From Halohasta litchfieldiae (GTDB lineage Archaea; Halobacteriota; Halobacteria; Halobacteriales; Haloferacaceae), in NCBI RefSeq assembly GCF_002788215.1, contig NZ_CP024845.1, positions 3,224,001 to 3,288,000 on the forward strand: a DNA stretch of 64,000 nt. Direction: 5' to 3'. The notes under the pieces were generated by a model. It saw only the letters and a program-made list of their open reading frames with translations, was not told the origin of the DNA and did no database searches. The translations under genes and the position numbers were made by a program. Every line of letters begins with the position of its first letter. Position 1 is the stretch's first letter. Below, in pieces: positions 8,329 to 16,873 of this stretch.

Positions 8329-9534
8329 TTAGTCGGCTGGGTCGGCTCGGGTGGTGGTTGTGCGGTCGGGGATGATACTGTCGAGGACGCTGGAGTACTG
8401 CATACAAACGGTTCCAAGAATGCTCATCAGCAGGACGTAGCCGACGGCGAACGCCGGGATCGTCTCGGTGAGCACGGGTCCGGTTCCGGCGGCCGCGACC
8501 GTTGCGATGATTAGCGAGAACTCACCGCGAGTGACCATTCCCGTGCCGACCCGAACCGACCGGGTGTGGCTCAGCCCGTAGACCTGGCCGCCCCAGTAGC
8601 CACTGAGGAGTTTGGTCGGCGTCGACACGATAATTGCGACCGCCAGTAGCCCGGCGACGCCGACGACCAGCAGCGGGTCCGTGATGAGTCCGATCCAGAA
8701 GAAAAACACTGCTGCGAAGGTATCGCGGACCGGCTCCAAAAGCGTCTCCAGTTCGTGGACGTGGGTCGTTGAACTGAATGCCATCCCGATGAAAAACGCC
8801 GCCACGGCCTCGCTGACACCGAGAGCCAGTGCCGCTCCCGCCACGAGGACAGTGACGCCGACTGCCCGGAGGACGAAGTACTCGTGGGACTCGGTGGTGA
8901 GCAGGCGCTCGAAGAGCGCGTTGCCGAACTGGACGAGTAGCAGAAGGATAACAATAAAGCCGACCGCGATGCCGACCGATTGGACGGCCTCGCTCACGTC
9001 ACCGCCGCCAATAACGAGTGCCGAAATAACGGCGAGATAGACGGCGATAAACAGATCCTCAAAAACGAGCGTGCCGAGCATTGGATTGGCCTCGTCGTTG
9101 GCGATCCAGCCGAGATCGATCAGTGATTTGGTGATGATCGCACTCGACGAGATGTAGATGATTCCGGCCATCAGCGTTGCGGCAATGAGATCACCGAAAA
9201 ACAGATAACCGAGGGCGAACCCAACCGGAAAGTTGATTCCAAGATCGATGAGTCCGGCTTTGCCGATCAACTCGCGGCTTTCGAGCAGTCGGTCGAGATT
9301 GAACTCAAGTCCCAGAAAGAAGAGCAGAAAGACGATGCCGATTTCGGCACCAATCGAAATGAACTCGGTTTCTTGAATGTGCGGCAGCCCGAGTCGACCG
9401 ATGACGAACCGACTGAACAGAATCCCGGCAATAATATAGAATGGAATGACAGAGAGGCCGATTCGCTTGGCGAGGGCTCCGCAGAGGGCAACCACCGCGA
9501 ACATCACGCCGACTTCCAACAGGAGGGTAGCCAT
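8329..9534 (-). CDS. CPA2 family cation/proton antiporter (KhtU-like)
   Basis: 401 residues with about 12 membrane segments. CPA2 hallmarks are seen: GAEIGIVFLLFFLGLEFN, the ISSSAIITKSL segment and GVSEAVAAFFIGMAFS. It should exchange Na+ or K+ for protons in the cytoplasmic membrane. No C-terminal RCK domain is fused; instead a separate TrkA-C-like protein is encoded on the other side of an insertion sequence, as in KhtT/KhtU pairs. The ATG lies inside the target duplication of that element, so the native upstream region has been pushed over 1 kb away. The frame upstream of 9534 reads only element sequence. Confidence 0.88.
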   Translation of the reverse strand: MATLLLEVGVMFAVVALCGALAKRIGLSVIPFYIIAGILFSRFVIGRLGLPHIQETEFISIGAEIGIVFLLFFLGLEFNLDRLLESRELIGKAGLIDLGINFPVGFALGYLFFGDLIAATLMAGIIYISSSAIITKSLIDLGWIANDEANPMLGTLVFEDLFIAVYLAVISALVIGGGDVSEAVQSVGIAVGFIVILLLLVQFGNALFERLLTTESHEYFVLRAVGVTVLVAGAALALGVSEAVAAFFIGMAFSSTTHVHELETLLEPVRDTFAAVFFFWIGLITDPLLVVGVAGLLAVAIIVSTPTKLLSGYWGGQVYGLSHTRSVRVGTGMVTRGEFSLIIATVAAAGTGPVLTETIPAFAVGYVLLMSILGTVCMQYSSVLDSIIPDRTTTTRADPAD

Positions 9535-9539
9535 AGAGG
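9532..9539. repeat. Target-site duplication, left (insertion sequence copy 1)
   Basis: The 8-bp CATAGAGG is found on both sides of the element (here and at 10607-10614). Read on the minus strand, its CAT is the antiporter start codon, so insertion duplicated the start codon and part of its leader. Confidence 0.85.
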
Positions 9540-10606
9540 AGGGTGTCATAGAATAGTTCTCATAGCGTGATGACGGTGCTTCCTGGATTGTCTCCGCGTT
9601 CGTCGTTGGTGATCGCAATAACGAGACGAAGGCACAGCGCGAGGAACACTTGTGCTCGTGCGTGGACGCGGCCTCGGGCGCGAACGTGCCCGAGGCCGCA
9701 GTCCTTGACGGCGTCGTTGGTTCGTTCGACTCCACTCCGGCGGTTGTACGTCTCGTCTAGCGTCGATTGCTTCAGCTGAACGTCCTCGCTGTGTTCGTCG
9801 ATGCGGGCTTCGACCCTGTACTCGATGTCTTTCGGATCGTCGGTGTTTCGTGCGTTGTACGGAGCGACTGGCACGACCCCTGCGGCCAGCAGGTGGTCGT
9901 GCCAGCCGAGCGTGTCGTAGGCGCTGTCTCCAAGCATCCAGATCGGTTTCTCGACGGCGAGCGCGTCACACGTGACGCGCATCGCCGTCTCCTCTGGCGC
10001 TTGCTTGCTCTCGGTGAACTCCGCGGCAATCGGGATCTTTTGCCCGGTCGAGACGATCGTACAGCCGTAGCCGTGGTAGTACTCTTCGGCGGTTGGATCG
10101 TAGCCTTTCGACGCGTCTTGGTCGGCGGGCATCGTCCTCACGTCGGTGGAATCGATGGAGTAGGTCAAGTCGAGCAGGCCGCGGCAGGCGGCCTGCTCGA
10201 CGAGGCGGTCGAAGACCTCGTCGACGACGTGTTCGAGGTCGGTGAGGAAGCGATCGACCGCGTCTCTCGACGGCGGTCGATCGAAGCCACAGCTGAGCCA
10301 GACGACCGTGTTCTGGAGTTCTCGCGTGACTGGACGGATGCCGTAGACGTTCTTGTAGTAGCAGTGCAGGAACGCTCGGAAGAGTGCTGGTGGGTGATGA
10401 TCTCGTGTTCGCCCCCGGCGAGCGGGGGCGAACACATCGAATTCTTCGAGAAAGTCGAACTCAAGATGCTCGAACAACGCGAGCGTCTCGGTCGCCATTA
10501 CATTGAAGAACTCGTCGATAGAAGTCTCCTCTTGCAGGATGCTGGCGCTCGTAGACACAGTTCCAACATCCTGCGTCTTCGTGTGTGACGCTTTCTATGA
10601 CACCCT
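9540..10606 (-). mobile_element. Insertion sequence, copy 1 (IS5-like, about 1067 bp)
   Basis: An intact element bounded by 14-bp perfect inverted repeats AGGGTGTCATAGAA and flanked by 8-bp direct repeats CATAGAGG. It carries one transposase gene. Size, 8-bp duplication and transposase type fit the ISH1-like branch of the IS5 family. The same element, apparently identical through its length and in the same orientation, recurs at 48728-49794. It contains only one GTCGAC, a palindrome otherwise very common here, which suggests a foreign origin. Confidence 0.9.
9560..10558 (-). CDS. DDE transposase of insertion sequence copy 1
   Basis: 332 residues. A DDE catalytic triad is recognisable as Asp136 (SIDSTDV), Asp211 (LGDSAYDT) and Glu278 within the YNRRSGVERT signature typical of IS4/IS5-type transposases. 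The N-terminal part (YGIRPVTRELQ, about 70-85) resembles the helix-turn-helix region of this family. The frame is intact and identical to the second copy, so recent activity is likely. Confidence 0.93.
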   Translation of the reverse strand: MSTSASILQEETSIDEFFNVMATETLALFEHLEFDFLEEFDVFAPARRGRTRDHHPPALFRAFLHCYYKNVYGIRPVTRELQNTVVWLSCGFDRPPSRDAVDRFLTDLEHVVDEVFDRLVEQAACRGLLDLTYSIDSTDVRTMPADQDASKGYDPTAEEYYHGYGCTIVSTGQKIPIAAEFTESKQAPEETAMRVTCDALAVEKPIWMLGDSAYDTLGWHDHLLAAGVVPVAPYNARNTDDPKDIEYRVEARIDEHSEDVQLKQSTLDETYNRRSGVERTNDAVKDCGLGHVRARGRVHARAQVFLALCLRLVIAITNDERGDNPGSTVITL

Positions 10607-10614
10607 CATAGAGG
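10607..10614. repeat. Target-site duplication, right (insertion sequence copy 1)
   Basis: Second copy of CATAGAGG, matching 9532-9539. Beyond it lies what was probably the original upstream region of the antiporter gene, now cut off from it. Confidence 0.85.
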
Positions 10615-10748
10615 AGTATGTTATCCGTACTGTGTAGTCCGCCTTGATAAGGGTATGCGAATCCGGTCGACTGGCTCGGCATCGATCCGACCGACGCGGC
10701 ATCGTCAATCGGGTGAATACTTATCCAACTATCCATATACTGTTAGAT

Positions 10749-11237
10749 ATGGACATCTCCGAGACGGATTTACCCGGTGTCGGCAAGCGGTTCGAGCTAC
10801 CGGTGCATGACGGCTCGTCGCTGGTCGTCATCATTCACAACACCGGTAAACACGAGATATTTAAAAAAGAACACGCCGATGCGGACGCAGACCGTATCAT
10901 CGAACTCAGCGAGGACGAAGCCGAGGCGTTCGGTGCGATCCTCGAAGACGTCCATTTCCAGCCAGCTGAGATGGATATGAGTTCGACGATGATCGGCGGC
11001 GACACCGTCATCGAGTGGTACACCCTCAACGAGGACTCGCCGCTGGCCGGCAGCACACTCAAAGAGAGCAACATTCGAAACAAAACCGGAGTTACCGTGA
11101 TCGCAGTCGAACGCGGTCCCGATGCCTACCCCAGCCCGAGACCGTCCTTCGAGTTCGAAGTCGGAGACACCCTCGTGACGATTGGCCGAAGCGACGAACA
11201 GGCGGAGCTCGAATCGCGGCTCGGAAAAGCCGACTAA
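10749..11237 (+). CDS. TrkA-C domain regulatory subunit of cation/proton antiporter (KhtT-like)
   Basis: 162 residues. The N-terminal half (FELPVHDGSSLVVIIHNTGKHEIF) and the C-terminal RCK_C/TrkA-C domain (about 85-160; SPLAGSTLKESNIRNKTGVTVIAVER, then VGDTLVTIG) match antiporter regulatory subunits. In Bacillus, KhtT gates the K+/H+ antiporter KhtU and binds nucleotide ligands; that role is inferred here. It is divergent from the antiporter, now with an insertion sequence between them. The start at 10749 was preferred to an in-frame one at 10644, because the added residues are not conserved in character. Confidence 0.83.
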   Translation: MDISETDLPGVGKRFELPVHDGSSLVVIIHNTGKHEIFKKEHADADADRIIELSEDEAEAFGAILEDVHFQPAEMDMSSTMIGGDTVIEWYTLNEDSPLAGSTLKESNIRNKTGVTVIAVERGPDAYPSPRPSFEFEVGDTLVTIGRSDEQAELESRLGKAD

Positions 11238-11285
11238 CTGCGAACGAACCGAGCGATTGACACGGCTGGCCCTCCAAACCGGTGT

Positions 11286-11507
11286 ATGGCCGAGACGAAC
11301 CTTCGGGAGTTTCTGAGTTCAGACACCCTCCTGCTCGCACTGATTCTGTTCGTTGGTATCGCCGGCTCCGGCGTTGCTCGCTGGGGGCTCGGACAGCTCG
11401 GACTGAACACGCTTGGGCAGATCGTCTTTGTTATGGGGTACGGTGGAATGGTATTCGTGCTCTGGTATGGCTGGATTCGACCGCTGAACATCACTGGCCC
11501 ACAGTAA
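11286..11507 (+). CDS. Small membrane protein, two TM segments
   Basis: 73 residues with two hydrophobic helices (about 15-30 and 45-62) joined by RWGLGQLGLNTLGQ. No known domain was recognised. Short spacing to its neighbours and normal haloarchaeal base use support a real gene. The next gene also encodes a tiny membrane protein, so the two may work together. Function unknown. Confidence 0.7.
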   Translation: MAETNLREFLSSDTLLLALILFVGIAGSGVARWGLGQLGLNTLGQIVFVMGYGGMVFVLWYGWIRPLNITGPQ

Positions 11508-11574
11508 CCCAGTCGACACGGCCACCGGAAGAACGGAAGTTTAATGCGCGTTTCACCGCCACCTATCGATAAGA

Positions 11575-11826
11575 ATGCTGCCGCTACAGCTCGTCGACTC
11601 GATACTGCTGAACTACAACATCGGGCAGATCATGTTGTTGGGGTTCATCCTGACAACGGTTGGAGCACTGCCACTGAAATCCCAGCAGGTGATCGGTCTC
11701 AACACGATCCTCTTCGGCGTGATCTTCGTGCTGACGCCGAAATCGCTGATGCCGAGTTTCTACCTGTTTTTGGGACTCACGCTCATCGTCATCGGACCAA
11801 TCGTGTATGTCACCGCAGACAGCTAA
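11575..11826 (+). CDS. Small membrane protein, about three TM segments
   Basis: 83 residues, nearly all hydrophobic, with segments around QIMLLGFILTTVGAL, VIGLNTILFGVIFVLT and YLFLGLTLIVIGPIVYV. No family recognised. It lies 67 bases after another small membrane protein and 63 bases before thrB on the same strand. Confidence 0.7.
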   Translation: MLPLQLVDSILLNYNIGQIMLLGFILTTVGALPLKSQQVIGLNTILFGVIFVLTPKSLMPSFYLFLGLTLIVIGPIVYVTADS

Positions 11827-11889
11827 CGCGGTGGCGACACATCGATTCGGTTCGCTATCTTTTTGTCCCGACTGTGATAACCCAGCCGC

Positions 11890-12765
11890 ATGATTACGGT
11901 TCGCGCGCCGGCGACGAGCGCCAATCTCGGGAGCGGGTTCGACGTCTTCGGGGTTGCCCTCGACCGGCCCGCAGACGTGATCCGTGTCGAACGCGCCGAC
12001 CGGACCACCATCGAGATTACGGGCGTCGGTAGCCAGTACATTCCAACGGATCCTGAGAAAAACACCGTCGGGGCAGTCGTCGACGCCCTCAACGCCCCGG
12101 CACGCATCGAGATCGACAAAGGAGTTCGGCCCGCCTCCGGACTCGGCTCGTCGGCCGCCAGCGCCGCGGGCGCAGCGGTCGCACTCAACGAACTGTATGA
12201 TCGGGGACTCTCGCGCAAAGAACTCGTCCCAATCGCGGCCGAAGGCGAGGCCGTCGTCTCCGGGGCGGCCCACGCCGACAACGTTGCACCCTCGATTCTC
12301 GGCGGCTTTACCATCGCCACCGAACAGGGCGTCGAGTCGGTCGACGCCGATATCCCACTCGTGGCCTGTCTCCCCGAAATCGCCGTGTCGACGCGGGATG
12401 CCCGCGAGGTCGTCCCCGAGACAGCCAGCATGGAACAACTGGTCAAAACCGTTGGTAACGCCGCCACGCTCGCAGTCGGGATGTGCCAATCGAACCCCGA
12501 ACTCGTCGGCCAAGGAATGGCTGACCCACTCGTCACGCCGGCCCGCGCGAAATTGATTACGGGGTACGACGCAGTGTCGACGGCGGCCCAACAGGCCGGA
12601 GCGATTGGCGTCACCGTCAGTGGCTCCGGTCCCTCGATGCTCGCAGTCTGCCACGATGACCGTCGACGGGACGTAGCGACCGCAATGTTGGATGCGTTTG
12701 CCGATGTGGGGGTCGAAGCCCGCGCCTACCAGACGCGAGTCAGTCAGGGCGCGACACTGTTCTAA
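11890..12765 (+). CDS. thrB: Homoserine kinase
   Basis: 291 residues, a GHMP-family kinase of full length. The N-terminal RAPATSANLGSGFD and the ATP-binding loop PASGLGSSAASAAG (about 81-94) are intact, and the C-terminal GVTVSGSGPSMLAV loop completes the active site. It phosphorylates L-homoserine to O-phosphohomoserine in threonine synthesis. The rest of the pathway is not in the window. Confidence 0.93.
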   Translation: MITVRAPATSANLGSGFDVFGVALDRPADVIRVERADRTTIEITGVGSQYIPTDPEKNTVGAVVDALNAPARIEIDKGVRPASGLGSSAASAAGAAVALNELYDRGLSRKELVPIAAEGEAVVSGAAHADNVAPSILGGFTIATEQGVESVDADIPLVACLPEIAVSTRDAREVVPETASMEQLVKTVGNAATLAVGMCQSNPELVGQGMADPLVTPARAKLITGYDAVSTAAQQAGAIGVTVSGSGPSMLAVCHDDRRRDVATAMLDAFADVGVEARAYQTRVSQGATLF

Positions 12766-12829
12766 GCCACAGTTCACATCGTGTTGATAGTTTAGAAACA
12801 ACTATCAGACGATTCGGATAACTCCCTGT

Positions 12830-14509
12830 ATGAAACGGGATTTTAGCGACCGGTTCGAGTCGGTTTCGACCGGGAGCCATCTCGCCAAGCGAATCGCCCT
12901 CCTAACTGCGATCTGTGGCCTCGTCTACATCGCACGACCACTGGTTCACGGCGTCGTCTATCCACTCATCTACGAGCCAACGTGGCTGCTCGTCGGTGGG
13001 TCGACCCTCATCGCTGCGGTCGGCCTCTGGCTTGCGCCGCCGCTGACCACCGAGGGTAGACAGGTCGACGGCGGGTCACTGAGCCTATTTTTGAGCGATT
13101 CGGCCGTTACCAAGCTTGGGTTGTTGGGGACGCTGTTTGCCGTCCTGTTCGTCGTCGGCATGCTCTACTCCGTGCCTGCCGGGATGGTCACCGAGCGGAC
13201 GCTCGCGGATCGGACGATGGCCGAGAGCCAGCAGATCGACGAGCTCCCATCGATCAACCCTGACAACCCACGGATCGTCCCACGCGCGGTCGCTGATATC
13301 CAGACGCGTGGGTCGACGTCCTACCGGACACAGCGCCTCGGGCCGAGCGATATCGCCCGGGCCGAAGACGGGACGTTAGCCTGGTCGTACGCCATCGAAC
13401 CCGACGGGTTCCGGAACAAACTCCTGAGCAACCAGCGCGGCGTCCTGCTGTCGGATATGACCCGGATGGAAAACCGCCAGATAACCGCCTACGACGACCA
13501 GCAGTTCGCTATCGGTGAGGGGATGTATCTCCACCGAAGCGCCGACTGGAACCTCAAACGAACCGACTACCTGACGCAGTACCGCGACGACGCCGTCGAG
13601 TTCACCCACGACGGAACGGCCTACATGTACTACCCCAAAACGGGCCACGAGTGGCAACTGACCCCGCTTCCGCACACGGTGCCGGTCTGGGACGGCGGCG
13701 CACTGATCGCACCGGATGGGACGATCACCCACCTCTCGCCCGAGGAGGCCCAAGCAAGCGAGATTCTCGACGGACAGCGACTCTACCCCCTCTACAACAC
13801 GGAGCGAGAGATGGCCTCACTCGGCTTCCGCAACGGGATCATCAACCAGCTCCCAGTTGTCGGTGAACACGCCGAACAGGTCGAAGTCGCCGAGATGCCC
13901 TCCGGAGCCGGCAACAGCCAGCCGTTCGTCATCGACCTCGCGGGTGAGCAGATGAGCTACGTGACCGCGATGGAGCCCTACGGCGAGGATTCCAGAGGGC
14001 TCGACGAGATCTTCTTCGTCGACGCCTCAACCGGCGAGATCCGGTATTTCGGAGCTGAAGACCAGACGCTCACCGGTCCCGAGCGGGCGATGGGAATCGT
14101 TCGGTCGGCCGACTCCCAGACCGGCTGGGGCGACAACTTCCAAGTCGTTGAGCCCGTACCTGTGTTTATAAACGACGAGCTGTGGTGGCACAGTAAGGTC
14201 GTTCCGACCGACAACACCGACGTGAGTCGGAACGTCTTCGTCAGCGCCGAAAGTGGGGATGCGGTCGAACTCCGGGATACGGCGGCTGTCCGTGAGTTTC
14301 TCGTCGGCGAAGATATCGAAAATATCGATGACGTCGACACCGAGCCAGCGCCCAACACCGAGGGCGTCGACTACTACATCGTCATTCGGGGCAGCGATGG
14401 CGAGGAACTCGAACGGATTCCCGTGGAACCGGGTCAGAACCCGACTATCGAGTACGTTCCGGCCGGTGAGGGCAACAGCGAGCCCGATCAAAACAACAGT
14501 ACGTCGTAA
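12830..14509 (+). CDS. Unrecognised membrane protein with large extracytoplasmic domain
   Basis: 559 residues. Three hydrophobic helices lie in the N-terminal part (about 20-48, 51-70 and 95-115), followed by a soluble region of about 440 residues that should face outside. That region repeatedly carries Tyr/Trp-rich strands (YMYYPKTGHEWQL, DELWWHSKVVPTD) and looks like a beta-rich domain. The tail is acidic and Gln/Asn/Ser-rich. I recognise no family and assign no function. A TATA-like stretch precedes the start. Confidence 0.8.
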   Translation: MKRDFSDRFESVSTGSHLAKRIALLTAICGLVYIARPLVHGVVYPLIYEPTWLLVGGSTLIAAVGLWLAPPLTTEGRQVDGGSLSLFLSDSAVTKLGLLGTLFAVLFVVGMLYSVPAGMVTERTLADRTMAESQQIDELPSINPDNPRIVPRAVADIQTRGSTSYRTQRLGPSDIARAEDGTLAWSYAIEPDGFRNKLLSNQRGVLLSDMTRMENRQITAYDDQQFAIGEGMYLHRSADWNLKRTDYLTQYRDDAVEFTHDGTAYMYYPKTGHEWQLTPLPHTVPVWDGGALIAPDGTITHLSPEEAQASEILDGQRLYPLYNTEREMASLGFRNGIINQLPVVGEHAEQVEVAEMPSGAGNSQPFVIDLAGEQMSYVTAMEPYGEDSRGLDEIFFVDASTGEIRYFGAEDQTLTGPERAMGIVRSADSQTGWGDNFQVVEPVPVFINDELWWHSKVVPTDNTDVSRNVFVSAESGDAVELRDTAAVREFLVGEDIENIDDVDTEPAPNTEGVDYYIVIRGSDGEELERIPVEPGQNPTIEYVPAGEGNSEPDQNNSTS

Positions 14510-14518
14510 AAAGGCAGT

Positions 14519-15427
14519 TTAGACGCCGCGATCCTGAAGACGTTCTTCGTCCGGAATCGACTCGGTCGACTGGCCTTTCATCCCACTACCGGCGGTGGTG
14601 GCGATTTCGGCGAGCGTCTCGGGATCGTCCCAGTTGGAGACCGCCTCGACGATGGCGTTGCCCATCTGTTCTGGCTCCTCGGCGCCGAAGATCCCCGAAC
14701 CGACGAAGATGCCGTCACAGTCGTGGTGCATCATCAGCGCGGCATCGGCCGGCGTAGCGATCCCGCCTGCGGCGAAGTTGACGACGGGAAGTCGACCCAT
14801 CTCGGCGGTCTCGTGAACTAATTCTCGGGGTGCGCCGTGTTCGCGGGCCCATTTTTCGCGCTCTTGGAAGTCGAGTCCTTCGAGCGTACGGATCTGGTTC
14901 ATCATTGTCCGCTGGTGTTGGACAGCCTGGTTGACGTCGCCCGTTCCGGCTTCGCCCTTTGTGCGGATCATCGCCGCGCCCTCGTGGATGCGTCGGAGGG
15001 CTTCGGGGAGGTTCCGTGCGCCACAGACGAAGGGAGACGTAAAGTCGCGCTTGTCGATATGGTACTCGTCGTCGGCCGGGGTCAAGACCTCCGACTCGTC
15101 GATCATATCTACGCCCAGCGCTTCGAGGATCTGGGCCTCGGTGTGGTGGCCGATCCGAGATTTACCCATTACCGGAATCGAGACCTCGTCGATGATCTCG
15201 GTGACGTTGTTTGGATCGGGCATCCGAGCGACACCGCCGCGTTTGCGGATGTCCGCGGGGACGGCTTCGAGGGCCATCACCGCGACAGCACCGCAATCCT
15301 CGGCAATCCGTGCCTGTTTTCGAGTGACGACATCCATGATGACGCCACCTTTCTGCATCTGTGCAAAACCGCGTTTCACCAACTCAGTGCCGCGCCGTAG
15401 CGTCCCGAGATCAGTTGGGTCCGACAT
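14519..15427 (-). CDS. pdxS: Pyridoxal 5'-phosphate synthase, PdxS subunit
   Basis: 302 residues, highly conserved throughout. PdxS makes PLP from ribose 5-phosphate, glyceraldehyde 3-phosphate and ammonia supplied by PdxT. The beta/alpha barrel shows both catalytic lysine regions: [12 protein letters not shown] and [11 protein letters not shown]. The phosphate loop [12 protein letters not shown] and VGSGIF are also seen. The glutaminase partner PdxT is not in this window. A TTAAG box 26-30 bases upstream of the ATG suggests a leaderless transcript. Confidence 0.95.
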   Translation of the reverse strand: MSDPTDLGTLRRGTELVKRGFAQMQKGGVIMDVVTRKQARIAEDCGAVAVMALEAVPADIRKRGGVARMPDPNNVTEIIDEVSIPVMGKSRIGHHTEAQILEALGVDMIDESEVLTPADDEYHIDKRDFTSPFVCGARNLPEALRRIHEGAAMIRTKGEAGTGDVNQAVQHQRTMMNQIRTLEGLDFQEREKWAREHGAPRELVHETAEMGRLPVVNFAAGGIATPADAALMMHHDCDGIFVGSGIFGAEEPEQMGNAIVEAVSNWDDPETLAEIATTAGSGMKGQSTESIPDEERLQDRGV

Positions 15428-15450
15428 GAGATGTGGTTGGGTACGAACAC

Positions 15451-15457
15451 ACTTAAG
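15451..15457 (-). promoter_or_regulatory. Putative TATA box for pdxS
   Basis: On the minus strand it reads CTTAAGT, about 24-30 bases ahead of the pdxS ATG, the spacing expected for a leaderless archaeal mRNA. Confidence 0.45.
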
Positions 15458-15636
15458 CCGTGTTCTTTCGGCGTTTAATCACTGCCTACTAGGAGGACAA
15501 TCAGATGAGTATACAACAGATATACAGTCTCAAAGGACAGCATATTTTACGCGTATGGTGAGTAGAGATCTTCATACGGAACTCCCGGTTGCGTAACTAC
15601 TCATTACTAATACAGGTTCGGGACGATACTCTGTTC

Positions 15637-16830
15637 ATGAAATGTCCGCAGGGGCCGTCGGTGCTGATCCCGACGGGATTTGAGCCGGGAAGTTACTCGT
15701 GTGTCCGGTCGTTTGCCCGGCGGGACATCCACACCATTGTGGCTTCGGAACACGAAAACGTGCCCGCGGCTGGCTCGCGGTTCTGTGACGAGCACCTGCT
15801 CATCCCCTCTCCATACGACGATCTCTTGGCCTACAAGGACGCCTTGATCGGTATTGCAGCCCGTTCCGATGTGAAGACGATCATGCCGCTGCGGGCACAT
15901 GACCCCTATCTGTTTGCCACATATGCCGACGAGTTCAATCGCTATGTCGACCTCCCCTCTCCGGATTCCGAACTCCTCGGGGTCGTCCACGACCGGCTAC
16001 AGCTCGCTGCGGCCGCCGAGGCCGCTGGCGTCGCCGTCCCCGAGACCCAACTGTTGACCGAGGTCGACGACTGGAGCCCCGAACGCATCATCAAATCCCG
16101 CTACAACCTGCTGACGAACACCACACAGAGCGGCTACACCAGCGCCGAATCCGAGACGGTCAAAACAGTCACCCATCTCGATCCCGGCGAACAGCCCGAC
16201 ACGGAGGCGCTCATCGGCGAGATGAACCACGTCCCCATCGCTCAGGAGTACATCCGCAGCGACAGTGAGTACGTCTTCGGCGCGCTCTACGACCACGGTG
16301 AGCCACTGGCAACCTTCCAACACCGCCAGATCCGTGGTGACTCCTACACCGGCGGCGGTGGCGTCTACCGCGAGACGGTGTCGATCCCCGAACTCGAAAC
16401 CGCGGGCCGAACTCTACTGGATAGCCTCGACTACCACGGACTGGCCTGCATCGAGTTCATGGAAGCCGTCGACACCGGCGAGTTCGTCCTCACCGAAATC
16501 AACCCGCGGCTCTGGCAGTCCCTGCCCTGTGCGGTGCAGGCCGGAGCCGATTTCCCGTACTACTACTGGCTGCTGTCGCAGGGCCGAGCCGACGAGATCA
16601 ACCACAGCTACGAGGTCGGCGTCGGCAGCCACCTGCTGTACGGCGAGTTGGGCTATCTGTTGAGTATCCTTCGGGAGGACTCTCCGTTGGTCGACAAACC
16701 CTCCTTTTTCGGCGAGTGTCGGTCGATACTCCAGTCGTGCTACGAGATGCCCCGCTTCGACAACTTCACTGTCGACGACCCAGTGCCGTTGCTACGCGGG
16801 ATCAAACACATCATCAAAACCAAGCGATAG
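15637..16830 (+). CDS. ATP-grasp carboxylate-amine ligase-like enzyme
   Basis: 397 residues. The central and C-terminal regions look like an ATP-grasp fold: IIKSRYNLL (ATP lysine), VPIAQEYIRSDSEYVFGALYD, then GLACIEFMEAVDTGEFVLTEINPRLW, where the Glu and Asn residues bind Mg2+. The N-terminal Rossmann-like part (VLIPTGFEPGSYSCVRSFARR) resembles carbamoyl-phosphate-synthase-type ligases. The acid and amine substrates are unknown. The start at 15637 was chosen; a TTG at 15589 would add 16 residues. Confidence 0.78.
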   Translation: MKCPQGPSVLIPTGFEPGSYSCVRSFARRDIHTIVASEHENVPAAGSRFCDEHLLIPSPYDDLLAYKDALIGIAARSDVKTIMPLRAHDPYLFATYADEFNRYVDLPSPDSELLGVVHDRLQLAAAAEAAGVAVPETQLLTEVDDWSPERIIKSRYNLLTNTTQSGYTSAESETVKTVTHLDPGEQPDTEALIGEMNHVPIAQEYIRSDSEYVFGALYDHGEPLATFQHRQIRGDSYTGGGGVYRETVSIPELETAGRTLLDSLDYHGLACIEFMEAVDTGEFVLTEINPRLWQSLPCAVQAGADFPYYYWLLSQGRADEINHSYEVGVGSHLLYGELGYLLSILREDSPLVDKPSFFGECRSILQSCYEMPRFDNFTVDDPVPLLRGIKHIIKTKR

Positions 16831-16873
16831 CCACGGCTCAGCGATGAGACCGATAAAAAACCGCGGGAAACAG

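Noticed and set aside
9535-9735. N-terminal extension of the antiporter frame
   Set aside because: It reads into the insertion sequence (same residues occur at copy 2); the true start is at 9534.
9767-10588. 273-codon plus-strand ORF opposite the transposase (same at 48955-49776)
   Set aside because: It mirrors the transposase coding strand; no domain, and such antisense frames are common in GC-rich DNA.
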